Below the pieces are notes generated by a model. That model made no database searches. It was not told the origin of the DNA and saw only the letters and a program-made list of their open reading frames with translations. 42,842 nucleotides of DNA from Propionibacteriaceae bacterium UBA6122 (lineage in GTDB: Bacteria > Actinomycetota > Actinomycetes > Propionibacteriales > Propionibacteriaceae), in contig DIVW01000018.1 in the NCBI GenBank assembly GCA_002428365.1, forward strand, positions 43,698-86,539, written 5' to 3'. Within the stretch, counting starts at the first letter, position 1, and every line of letters begins with the position of its first letter. The position numbers and the translations under genes are program-made. Shown in pieces: positions 1 through 7,389 of this stretch.

Positions 1-2798
1 AACCGCATCTGCAGGTGCTCAGGGATCGCCGCCGGCCGCCACTCCTGGGCTGACACCTGCACCCCTGTCAAGGCGCTCACGCCGCGCCCCAGGGCCGTCC
101 ACAACGGCTCACCAGCCGGCCCAGGATGCTCGCTGAGCCACTCCAGCACTCGGCGGGCGGTATCCGGGGCTGGCACCAGTTGGGTGCGTAGCTGCTTGGG
201 TAGGGCCCGGATCAGCTCAGTGGCAACTTCTCCGCGAAGACCAGGAACCTGCCAGGTGAAGTCGGCTGCCGAAATCCTGGTCAGCGCAGCGAGCGGGACG
301 TTCACCGTGACCCCGTCATGGCCGCTGCCCGGGTCGAAGGCGTAATCGATGGCGAGTTCCCCGACGCTGGCCTGCCACCGCTGAGGAAACTGCTCGTCGT
401 CGGCACTGAGTTCAGCCGCCACCAGATCGTCCAAGGTGAGATCCAGCAGCCCGGGTTGATCGCGGCGGGCGTCGCGCCACCAGCGGTCGAAGTGGGCGAC
501 GCTGACCACATCGGCCGGTATTCGGGAGTCGTAGAAGGCTGCGATCGTCACGTCGTCCACCAACAGGTCACGGCGACGATTTCGATCGGCAAGTTGCTCG
601 GCTTCAGCCCGAACCGCCTCGTTGCGGGCCCAGAAGTGATGCCGAGTGTGCCACTGGCCCTCCACCAAGGCCGAAGTGATGAACACCTCACGAGCAGTGA
701 CTGGGTCGATCTTGGCGTAGCTGACCAGCCGTTGGGCGACGATCGGAACCCCGAGCAGGCTGACCCGCTCGTAGGCGACGCACTGGCCACCTTTGGCCGA
801 CCAGTGCGGTTCGGAGTAGTGGCGCTTCAACAGGTGCCCACCGACCTGTTCGACCTGCTCGGCGGTGATTGGGGCCACTGTCCGAGCCCAAAGTCGGCTG
901 GTCTCGACCAACTCGACCGCCATCACCAACTCAGCCTTCGTGCGGGCCGCACTAGAGCCGGGATTGATCGCGAATCTTGCGCCGCGCGCGCCGAGGTACT
1001 CCGCCGGGCCTCGCCGGCGGCCACGCTCGGGTTTGGCGACACTGGCCGCATCCAACAGGCCGATGTGGGAGAGCAGGCCCGCCAGCACCGCCGTGTGCAC
1101 CCGCTCGAAATCTGCGTCAACGTCGTTGCGCCGCAACTCGACCTCGGCGCAAGCGTCGCGCAGTTGGGCGTGCAGATCCTGCCATTCCCGCACCCGGAGG
1201 AAGTTCAGATACTCATCGCGGCACATCCTGCGGAACCCGTTACCCGAGAGGTCCTTGCGCTGGTCGCGTAGGTAGCGCCACAGCCGCCACAGCGCCGCTA
1301 CGTCAGACCCATCCGGCGTCGGTTCCGCAGCGCCGTCCATTGGCGCCCAGAAGCGTCGGTGGCTCGCGTCGGCGGCCGCTTCGGCGGCGGCCGGACGCTC
1401 GCGAACATCGGGAATCGCGAGCCCGGCCACGATGGGCAGCACTTCTCGCAAACAACCCAGCTGCGCGGCCTCCACCAGCATTCGGCCCAGGCGTGGGTCG
1501 ACGGGCAGGCGGGCGAGTTTGCGTCCCACCGCGGTGAGCCGAACCTGGGCATGCTTTGCTTTGCCGCCCCCGATGGCGCCAAGCTCGGTGAGCAGGCGCA
1601 CGCCGTCGCGCACCTGAGAGGCGTCGGGTGGCTCGACGAAGGGGAAGCCGGCAATGTCACCAAGACCGGCGTCAGCCATCTGCAGAATCACCGAGGCGAG
1701 ATTGGTGCGCAGGATCTCGGGCTGGGTGAACTCGCCTCGGGCGGCGAAGTCCTCCTCGCTGTAGAGCCGAATGCAGACCCCGGGGCCCAACCGCCCACAC
1801 CGCCCCGCCCGCTGATTCGCTGAGGCCTGGGAGATCGGCTCAATCGGCAGCCGCTGCACTTTGGTGCGGGCGGAGTAGCGCGAGATGCGGGCGAAGCCGG
1901 GGTCGATCACGTACCGAACCCCCGGCACCGTTAGCGACGTTTCGGCCACGTTGGTGGCCAACACCACTCGCCTGCCGGTGTGCGGGGAGAACACTCGCTG
2001 CTGTTCAGCCATCGACAGCCGCGCATACAGCGGCACCACCTCGGTGAATCGCAAAGCGAGCGCGTTGATGGCTTCAGCGGTGTCGCGGATCTCGCGCTCA
2101 CCAGAACAGAACACCAAAATGTCGCCGTCGAGATTTGTCGATAGTTCGGTGACGGCGTCACAGATCGCCTCAACCTGATCTCGATCTCGTTCCCCAGCGC
2201 CATCCACGACCGGTCGATAGCGAACTTCCACCGGGTAGGTGCGTCCCGATACCTCGATCACCGGGGCATCATCGAAATGGGCGCTGAACCGAGAGGTGTC
2301 GATGGTGGCTGAGGTGATGATCACCTTCAGATCCGGGCGCTTGGGCAACAGCTGCTTCAGGTAGCCCAACAGGAAGTCGATGTTCAGACTGCGCTCGTGG
2401 GCCTCATCGATGATGATCGTGTCGTAACGGCGCAATTGGCGGTCATGGGAGATTTCGGCCAACAAGATGCCGTCGGTCATCACTTTGACCTTGGTCTGAG
2501 CGCTTCGCTGGGCGGAGAACCGCACCTGGAAGCCGATCGTCTGGCCAAGTTGTTCGCCCAGCTCTGCGGCCATCCGCGCGGCCACACTGCGAGCGGCGAG
2601 CCGCCGCGGCTGGGTGTGCCCGATGCGTTTGCGTCCGGCCAGCAGGCAAATCTTGGGCAGCTGAGTTGTTTTGCCCGAACCGGTTTCGCCGGCCACCACC
2701 AACACCTGATGGGCCGCGAGCGCAGCACTGATCTGCTCCACGTGAGCGCTGATCGGCAGCGCCTCATCAAAGGCGAGCAGGGGCGGTTCAGTGGTCAT
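1..2798 (-). CDS. hrpA: ATP-dependent RNA helicase HrpA (DEAH box), 3' end outside window
   Basis: DEAH-family RNA helicase; HrpA proteins act on structured RNA and on collided ribosomes in the cytoplasm. The reading frame begins at an ATG (complement 2796-2798) and stays open to the window edge, giving about 932 residues of a family usually near 1,300. Seen: Walker A GETGSGKT at residues 37-44, motif II DEAH followed by ER near residue 130, and motif III SAT in 'ITSATIDTSRFSAHF'. Near the window edge is the DUF3418-type segment ('DGVTVNVPL', 'FTWQVPGLR', 'LVPAPD') that separates HrpA from other DEAH proteins. A TAAGCT hexamer lies 9 nt upstream of the ATG and no Shine-Dalgarno is visible, so its leader may be very short. 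The truncation is only the window boundary. Identity is secure. Confidence 0.96.
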   Translation of the reverse strand, partial: MTTEPPLLAFDEALPISAHVEQISAALAAHQVLVVAGETGSGKTTQLPKICLLAGRKRIGHTQPRRLAARSVAARMAAELGEQLGQTIGFQVRFSAQRSAQTKVKVMTDGILLAEISHDRQLRRYDTIIIDEAHERSLNIDFLLGYLKQLLPKRPDLKVIITSATIDTSRFSAHFDDAPVIEVSGRTYPVEVRYRPVVDGAGERDRDQVEAICDAVTELSTNLDGDILVFCSGEREIRDTAEAINALALRFTEVVPLYARLSMAEQQRVFSPHTGRRVVLATNVAETSLTVPGVRYVIDPGFARISRYSARTKVQRLPIEPISQASANQRAGRCGRLGPGVCIRLYSEEDFAARGEFTQPEILRTNLASVILQMADAGLGDIAGFPFVEPPDASQVRDGVRLLTELGAIGGGKAKHAQVRLTAVGRKLARLPVDPRLGRMLVEAAQLGCLREVLPIVAGLAIPDVRERPAAAEAAADASHRRFWAPMDGAAEPTPDGSDVAALWRLWRYLRDQRKDLSGNGFRRMCRDEYLNFLRVREWQDLHAQLRDACAEVELRRNDVDADFERVHTAVLAGLLSHIGLLDAASVAKPERGRRRGPAEYLGARGARFAINPGSSAARTKAELVMAVELVETSRLWARTVAPITAEQVEQVGGHLLKRHYSEPHWSAKGGQCVAYERVSLLGVPIVAQRLVSYAKIDPVTAREVFITSALVEGQWHTRHHFWARNEAVRAEAEQLADRNRRRDLLVDDVTIAAFYDSRIPADVVSVAHFDRWWRDARRDQPGLLDLTLDDLVAAELSADDEQFPQRWQASVGELAIDYAFDPGSGHDGVTVNVPLAALTRISAADFTWQVPGLRGEVATELIRALPKQLRTQLVPAPDTARRVLEWLSEHPGPAGEPLWTALGRGVSALTGVQVSAQEWRPAAIPEHLQMR

Positions 2799-2886
2799 AG
2801 CTGGCCCAGCTTAGGACCGTCAGCTCGCCCGGTCACGCCGAGGCGCCAACCAACCCGAGGCCAGCGGCGCCCTGTCGCGCCCTAGC

Positions 2887-3786
2887 TCAGGAACCGTGGC
2901 TGTCGCGCGGGCGAATCACGCCGATCGGGCAGCGGCCGTGGGTGAGCACGCCCCGAATCAGGCCACCGACCGAGAACGTCGGGAAGGAGGCATGCACTTC
3001 GAGCATCAACAGATCCAGCTCGTCGGTGCGCGAAACCAGCACGTCCACCGGGCTGCCGTAAGACACCTCCAAGGTGACCTCGACCTCTGGGTAATCCTCA
3101 GTGATTTCGGAGACCATCTCGGCCATCCGGGCCCGAGTGACCTCGACGGCAGCGTCCTGCTGCTCCTGAGTGGGCTGTCCACCACTGAACCAACGGCCCT
3201 GGGGCGCTCGGAAAATGCTGATCACCACCACCCGACCACCGAACTGAGTGCATTCCTGCAGCGCCCACTCCAGGGCCACTGCGCCACGCGCGGAGGTATC
3301 GACCGCTACCCCGATCACGCCGATTCGGCCGTCATGCAGAGTGTCAGCCGCGGACACCACGATCACCGGGCAGTGGGCAGCACCAACGACACCGACCGAG
3401 GTGGAACCGACGAACAGCCGCTCCCCCGGTTCGGTGGCCCGACGCCCGACCACCACCAGCGAAGCCTGATGGCTCATCCGGGTCAGAGCAGCCGCCGGGT
3501 TACCCAGAACCACCTCGGTGCGCACCCGCTGCCGGGGCAGGCCAGCGGCGACGGCGTCCTCGACGCCGCGAGCCACCATCTCCGCCGCGTTGAGCTTGAT
3601 CTCCTCGGGATCGAAAACCACTCCCCAGGCGCTGTTCAACACGGTGTCGTCAACAGCGTGGACGACCACCAGTTCGGCTTCGCGCGCTTGTGCCTCTTTG
3701 ATTCCGAGTTCAAGAGCGCGGAAGGCGTCATCAGAACCGTCGAAACCGACTAGGACTCTAGGCGGACCTTGATAGGGCTTCAGCAT
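2887..3786 (-). CDS. Universal stress protein, tandem Usp domains
   Basis: A 299-residue protein with two Usp (UspA-like) domains in tandem: an N-terminal one starting 'RVLVGFDGSDDAFRAL' and a second starting 'IGVIGVAVDTSARGAV'. The first domain ends with a near-complete ATP-loop motif (G-x2-A-x9-G-S in 'GRRATEPGERLFVGS'), with Ala in place of the second Gly. The second domain lacks that loop, so only one nucleotide site is likely. I start it at the ATG at 3784-3786, which has GGAGGT just upstream; an upstream in-frame Met adds 30 residues with no Usp similarity. The start overlaps the stop of the preceding PNPOx-fold gene by 7 bp, so the two are coupled. Such Usp plus flavin/PNPOx-fold pairs belong to hypoxia or stress regulons in other actinobacteria; that role is inferred here. 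Confidence 0.9.
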   Translation of the reverse strand: MLKPYQGPPRVLVGFDGSDDAFRALELGIKEAQAREAELVVVHAVDDTVLNSAWGVVFDPEEIKLNAAEMVARGVEDAVAAGLPRQRVRTEVVLGNPAAALTRMSHQASLVVVGRRATEPGERLFVGSTSVGVVGAAHCPVIVVSAADTLHDGRIGVIGVAVDTSARGAVALEWALQECTQFGGRVVVISIFRAPQGRWFSGGQPTQEQQDAAVEVTRARMAEMVSEITEDYPEVEVTLEVSYGSPVDVLVSRTDELDLLMLEVHASFPTFSVGGLIRGVLTHGRCPIGVIRPRDSHGS

Positions 3787-4196
3787 CCCGCACCTCCAGT
3801 GGTTGCAGAGACCGCGCGTCCGGAGTAGGTGGTGGGTTCGATCACCACAGTGAGCGGGTGGTCTCCGGGTGCCCACGGTTCGGGCAGTTTCAAACCATCA
3901 GGGGGCTCGTCGAGATAACCGCGGGCCCGCCCCTGCACCAGCACGCTCCAGCCGGTCGCGGTGTCTTCATCGACGTCATCGATCTCAAAGCTGACCTCAA
4001 CCGAGGTGAGGAATTCACCCATGATCGAGTCCGGGCGCGTCCGGAACGCGATCAACTCCCCGGTCATCGTGTAGGTGACCGGGAGGATCTGTTGCCCCTG
4101 TGCTGACCGCCAGCCGACCCGCCCAACTCCACGGGCACGCAGCAACTGGCGACATTCGTCACCAGAGAGTCGGGTGAAGTGGCCGTCGTAATCCAT
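3780..4196 (-). CDS. Pyridoxamine 5'-phosphate oxidase-fold flavin/F420-binding protein
   Basis: A 138-residue split beta-barrel protein of the PNPOx-like superfamily. The core reads 'GRVGWRSAQGQQILPVTYTM' then 'AFRTRPDSIMGEF' and 'VSFEIDDVDEDTATGWSVL', the usual order of nucleotide/flavin-contact strands in the small actinobacterial members. These proteins bind FMN, FAD or F420; substrate cannot be read from sequence. I start it at 'MDYDGHF' (ATG 4194-4196); a longer frame from 4280 adds 28 residues outside the family core. No clear Shine-Dalgarno precedes the ATG, but a TAACAT hexamer lies 10 nt upstream. Its last codons overlap the start of the universal stress gene, so the pair is one transcription unit. 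Confidence 0.83.
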   Translation of the reverse strand: MDYDGHFTRLSGDECRQLLRARGVGRVGWRSAQGQQILPVTYTMTGELIAFRTRPDSIMGEFLTSVEVSFEIDDVDEDTATGWSVLVQGRARGYLDEPPDGLKLPEPWAPGDHPLTVVIEPTTYSGRAVSATTGGAGC

Positions 4197-4206
4197 CGCG
4201 GCCGAA

Positions 4207-4235
4207 ATGTTACCGTTCAGCGGCCCCAAATGGGG
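4207..4235 (-). promoter_or_regulatory. Possible promoter and operator for the PNPOx/Usp pair
   Basis: On the minus strand a TAACAT (complement 4207-4212) sits 10 nt before the ATG. Just upstream, 4224-4235 reads CCCCAAATGGGG, a hyphenated palindrome with 4-bp arms. No convincing -35 is visible. The palindrome could be an operator for a stress regulator; it does not match the full DosR box. Inference only. Confidence 0.3.
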
Positions 4236-4276
4236 GTTTGTGCCAGTTCCAGGCCTAAAACTGCGGCGTGGCGAAC

Positions 4277-5212
4277 TCAACGAAGCCAGGTTGACGCGGC
4301 AATGATCACCGGTACTGAGGCCAGCGTCGAGATGAAGATCGCGTCGCGGGACAGCCGGTATCCCACTCGATACCGACCCGCAATCACGAAGATGTTCTGC
4401 GCGGTCGGCAGCGCCGCAATCACCGTGACGGCAAGCACCTGCTCAATCGGCAGCCTGAACACCCAAGTGGCCAGCCCAAAGGCAATGGCTGGATGGAGCA
4501 AGACCTTTCCGACAGTGACCAGCAGCAGTTCGCGGGCATGTGGACCGCGCCCCGGCAGCGGATCCAGCCGGAGCGACACGCCAAAGGCGACGAGCATCGC
4601 TGGCACCGCAACCGCTCCCAACATCGAGGCCGGTGCCCACAACAGCTCAGGGACCACGATTCCCGCACCATTCACCACCAGCCCGGCCAGGGTGCCAACC
4701 GTGAGCGGGTTGCGCAGCGGCAGCGTGGCATAGCGCGTCCAGCTGAGCCGCTCGCCGGTGCCACGCGCCGCGGCAACGTCCAGCAGGGCCAGGGCCACGG
4801 GCTGCAGGATGCCAATCTGAATCAGCAGAATCGGCGCCATCCAGGTCATGTCCCCGAGCACATAGGCCGCCACCGGCAACCCGAGGTTTCCAGCATTGGT
4901 GTAGCTCGAGCAAAGTGTCCCAATCACCCGGTCGGCCAGGCGCCCCGGACCCAGAAGGACCCTCGCCGCGATCAGGTAGCTGACTACCATCGCCAGGATT
5001 GCCAAGCCGGAGACAACCAGGGTGCTGCTGAACAGATGCTTCAGATCCGCGCGAGCCACCAGAGTGAACAGCAGTACCGGCGAGGCGACGGTGAAGGCCA
5101 GCCGAGAAAGCACTCGACGGGCGTTGTCGTCCAGGATGCGCAGGTGCGCAGCGAGCCAACCGACGCCAATCACCGTCCAGATGGTGAAGTACCCATTCAA
5201 CGCTGCCTGCAC
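4277..5212 (-). CDS. AEC (auxin efflux carrier) family permease
   Basis: A 311-residue polytopic membrane protein of the AEC/Mem_trans family, with about ten hydrophobic segments. The N-terminus 'YFTIWTVIGVGWLAAHL' followed by 'RVLSRLAFTVASPVLLF' and the central 'SYTNAGNLGLPVA' (the conserved N-x-GN-x-GLP helix-break motif) are diagnostic. Bacterial members export or take up small organic acids; substrate unknown here. The start is a GTG (complement 5210-5212) with no Shine-Dalgarno but a TAGGCT hexamer exactly 6 nt upstream, so it is probably translated from a leaderless mRNA. It is divergent from the acyltransferase gene, with only 71 bp between start codons. Confidence 0.88.
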   Translation of the reverse strand: MQAALNGYFTIWTVIGVGWLAAHLRILDDNARRVLSRLAFTVASPVLLFTLVARADLKHLFSSTLVVSGLAILAMVVSYLIAARVLLGPGRLADRVIGTLCSSYTNAGNLGLPVAAYVLGDMTWMAPILLIQIGILQPVALALLDVAAARGTGERLSWTRYATLPLRNPLTVGTLAGLVVNGAGIVVPELLWAPASMLGAVAVPAMLVAFGVSLRLDPLPGRGPHARELLLVTVGKVLLHPAIAFGLATWVFRLPIEQVLAVTVIAALPTAQNIFVIAGRYRVGYRLSRDAIFISTLASVPVIIAASTWLR

Positions 5213-5218
5213 CTGGTC

Positions 5219-5224
5219 AGCCTA
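5219..5224 (-). promoter_or_regulatory. -10 hexamer TAGGCT, leaderless promoter of AEC gene
   Basis: The complement of 'agccta' gives TAGGCT, followed by 6 nt and the GTG start. With initiation about 7 nt after the -10, the transcript would begin at or next to the start codon. No -35 is recognisable. Confidence 0.6.
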
Positions 5225-5271
5225 AGCCGCCTCAGGTGCTGATCACGTCCCGGTCCCAGCGCTGCAGCACC

Positions 5272-5277
5272 TAGAAT
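5272..5277 (+). promoter_or_regulatory. -10 hexamer TAGAAT, leaderless promoter of acyltransferase gene
   Basis: TAGAAT is followed by 6 nt and then the GTG at 5284. There is no Shine-Dalgarno in between and no clear -35. It is back-to-back with the AEC promoter, the two hexamers being 47 bp apart. Confidence 0.6.
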
Positions 5278-5283
5278 CGCGCC

Positions 5284-6540
5284 GTGCAACAACGCAACCA
5301 CCTGGTGGACCTTGCCCGGGTGGCCTCCATGCTCATCGTGATCATCTTTCACACCCTGCTTTGGCAGGTGCTGATGGTGAACGGCCAGATTCAGGTGGTG
5401 CCATGGGCGCCGGGACCGATCTGGTGGGCAATCAGCTGGATCTGCACGATCATCCCGATCTTCTTCGTCGCGGCCGGCTACGCCAACGCCGTCGTGGTGG
5501 ACAAGTGGCGTGACTCAGGCTGGCGATACGCCCGCTTCCTGACCATCCGCGGCAGCCGGCTGCTCGGGCCGATGACGCTGTACGTGGTCGTGTTCGCCAT
5601 CATCGGCTCAGCGGCAGCCTGGTTTGGCTTGCCGGCTCAAGCCTCAGCCCTGAGCCGCCAGTTCGCTCAGCTGTTGTGGTTCGCGGTGGTCTATCTGCTC
5701 CTGCTCGCTGCGGCGCCCTTCACCGTGTGGCTCCACGACCGTTTCGGCGGCTGGGTGATGTTGCCGCTGCTGATCGCCTTGATCGCAGTGGACGTGGCCG
5801 TCCGGATCACCGGGAACCTGGAGCTGCAATGGCTCAACCTCGCCTTCGTCTGGCCCCTGGCCCACCAATGGGGCATCGCTTACCACCGCGGCTGGTTCCG
5901 TGGCTGGCGCACCGCGACGGTGGTGTGGGTATTTGCGCTGGCCGCTCTGCTAATCGCGGCGCTGGTCGGTTGGCTGAACTACCCCCAGGCCGCCGTCGCG
6001 TGGGCCGATGTGCCGGTGGCCAACCTGCTACCGCCGACGCTGGTGATTACGCTGCTGGGACTGTGCCAGACGGCGGTGTTGGCACTGCTGGAGAAGCGCC
6101 GGGTAGCTGATCGCCTGAGCCGCCGGGTCGCGCGGGTGGTGCAAATCGCCAACGCACTGCTGCTTTCGGTCTACCTGTGGCATGTGCCGGCGATCGTGGT
6201 CAGCGTGGGCATCGTGGCTGGTCTAGCAGTGCTGTTCCCGTCCGCAGCCGCAGTTTTGCTCAATCCCCTGCTGCTGATCGCCCTGGTGTTGCTGATGGTC
6301 GTGCTAGGAGTGCCTCAACTGGCCCGGATCGAAGTGCGTCTCATGCCCACCCCCGGACCAGGTGAACCAAGCCAGCTGGCCGCCATCGGAGGGTTCGCCT
6401 TGTTCGCCGCCGGCACGTGGGCGATCTGGCAATCCGGGGCCCTGCTGCACCCCAGCGATCCCTCGGCGGGGTTGGCCCTGGCACTCTTCCTGGCTGGGGC
6501 CGTGGTGCTGTGGCGAGCGACCGAGCGAACCTCCGGTTAG
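5284..6540 (+). CDS. Acyltransferase 3 family membrane protein
   Basis: A 418-residue multi-pass membrane protein of the Acyltransferase_3 family (OafA/NodX type), which moves acyl groups from donors onto cell-envelope sugars or lipids. The N-terminus 'NHLVDLARVASMLIVIIFHT' has the conserved Arg and the His in the first membrane helix. The second segment 'TIIPIFFVAAGYANA' and a basic loop 'RGSRLLGPM' follow the family pattern, then about eight more helices. The acceptor is unknown. It starts at GTG 5284 (leaderless arrangement). The next gene begins 33 nt after its stop and encodes a DedA-like protein, so the two may share a transcript and an envelope role (inference). Confidence 0.86.
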   Translation: MQQRNHLVDLARVASMLIVIIFHTLLWQVLMVNGQIQVVPWAPGPIWWAISWICTIIPIFFVAAGYANAVVVDKWRDSGWRYARFLTIRGSRLLGPMTLYVVVFAIIGSAAAWFGLPAQASALSRQFAQLLWFAVVYLLLLAAAPFTVWLHDRFGGWVMLPLLIALIAVDVAVRITGNLELQWLNLAFVWPLAHQWGIAYHRGWFRGWRTATVVWVFALAALLIAALVGWLNYPQAAVAWADVPVANLLPPTLVITLLGLCQTAVLALLEKRRVADRLSRRVARVVQIANALLLSVYLWHVPAIVVSVGIVAGLAVLFPSAAAVLLNPLLLIALVLLMVVLGVPQLARIEVRLMPTPGPGEPSQLAAIGGFALFAAGTWAIWQSGALLHPSDPSAGLALALFLAGAVVLWRATERTSG

Positions 6541-6573
6541 ACTCCTGGATTGGCGGGCGGACTAGGAGGCTCA

Positions 6574-7092
6574 ATGGACCCGACTAAGTGGGACGCCCCC
6601 TTCCCGATCATCGTTGCGGCGCTGTTCGTGATCGTGATGGCGCGGGCCAACGCCACCTTCTGGCTGGGACGCCTCGGCTCGGCGGGAATTCGTCACACCC
6701 GGCTGTCGAAGCTACTCAACTCGCCCGGCTACGTCCGTGCGGCCGAGCGCATCGACGTCTACGGCGCCCCCGTGGTGACACTGTCGTTCCTCACCATTGG
6801 TTTCCAGACTCTGGCCAACCTCGCCGCCGGTGCCACCGGAATGAAGTTGCGCCACTACCTGCCAGCAGTGGCGATCGGCGGAACGGTGTGGGCGCTGCTT
6901 TACGCCACGCTGGGCACGGTTGGGCTGGATCTGTTCGGCCGCCTCTACGCCTACTCGCCCGCGCTGGCCATTGGCGGCTTCGCCCTCGCGTCGGCGATCA
7001 TCGCGTTCTATGTCGTTTGGCAGTTCCGGCGGCGCACCGGCACGCCTGAGACTCGGCAGCCTGAGCCAAATATCTCGACCCCGGCGCCGTAG
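6574..7092 (+). CDS. DedA-like (VTT/SNARE-associated) small membrane protein
   Basis: A 172-residue membrane protein. Hydrophobic segments lie near residues 10-28, 66-86, 95-117 and 128-150. The middle part 'VYGAPVVTLSFLTIGFQTL' then 'NLAAGATGMKLRHYL' resembles the re-entrant loop region of DedA proteins (G-x-F-x-P-x-x-R-x3-x-x-AG), but the Arg and Pro usually seen are not present, so it is a divergent member. DedA proteins help maintain membrane potential and lipid-carrier recycling; no function can be assigned here. I start it at ATG 6574, with AGGAGG 4 nt upstream, rather than at the in-frame GTG-type start at 6550. The hydrophilic C-terminal tail is rich in Pro and Thr. Confidence 0.65.
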   Translation: MDPTKWDAPFPIIVAALFVIVMARANATFWLGRLGSAGIRHTRLSKLLNSPGYVRAAERIDVYGAPVVTLSFLTIGFQTLANLAAGATGMKLRHYLPAVAIGGTVWALLYATLGTVGLDLFGRLYAYSPALAIGGFALASAIIAFYVVWQFRRRTGTPETRQPEPNISTPAP

Positions 7093-7095
7093 GCT
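7090..7095 (+). promoter_or_regulatory. -10 hexamer TAGGCT, leaderless promoter of 71-residue gene
   Basis: TAGGCT overlaps the TAG stop of the preceding gene and is followed by 6 nt and the ATG at 7102. No Shine-Dalgarno. Confidence 0.5.
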
Positions 7096-7101
7096 TAGGC
7101 C

Positions 7102-7317
7102 ATGGCCGAAATCCGCAAATACGACCCCGCGGCTGGTAACGCGATCGCGCAGGCTCTTCGCGCAGCGATGGGCGAGCCCGTCCGTCCCAACGTTCCCGGC
7201 GAACATTCCCCGCGTCCGGCCACCCCCCAGCCAAGTCAGACGGCCTCGGTGGTCAACTTCGCCATCACCACCAATGTGGTGAGCACAACCGATGACGAGG
7301 ACGCAGACCAGGACTGA
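7102..7317 (+). CDS. Hypothetical 71-residue acidic-tail protein
   Basis: I do not recognise this protein. It has a short N-terminal part with a likely amphipathic helix ('NAIAQALRAAMGE'), a Pro/Ser-rich middle (residues 28-46), a short apolar stretch 'VVNFAITTNVVS' and an acidic end 'DDEDADQD'. It has no membrane helix or cysteines. Support for being a gene: a TAGGCT -10 hexamer at the leaderless spacing, strong G/C preference at third positions, and a 22-bp hairpin starting 14 nt after its stop. It lies just downstream of the DedA-like gene and converges on nrdJ. Confidence 0.6.
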   Translation: MAEIRKYDPAAGNAIAQALRAAMGEPVRPNVPGEHSPRPATPQPSQTASVVNFAITTNVVSTTDDEDADQD

Positions 7318-7330
7318 GCTTCAGCGAATT

Positions 7331-7377
7331 ATGCGTGCGGGCCGGGTGGGAAACATTCCCACCCGGCCCGCACGCAT
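7331..7377. terminator. Bidirectional terminator, 22-bp perfect stem
   Basis: Arms 7331-7352 and 7356-7377 are perfectly complementary, with a 3-nt loop (aca). The stem is GC-rich apart from its A/T ends. It lies between the stop of the rightward 71-residue gene and the stop of leftward nrdJ, with 12 nt left before nrdJ ends. There is no long U-run on either side, as is common for actinobacterial terminators. Confidence 0.85.
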
Positions 7378-7389
7378 TAGCTCCTCAGG

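Noticed and set aside
318..1271. 317-codon plus-strand open frame
   Set aside because: It lies antisense to hrpA, whose frame carries all helicase motifs and the DUF3418 segment; the plus frame has no recognisable family text.
4224..4248. DosR/DevR box upstream of the PNPOx/Usp pair
   Set aside because: One half resembles TTGGGGCC but the second half does not match the inverted copy.
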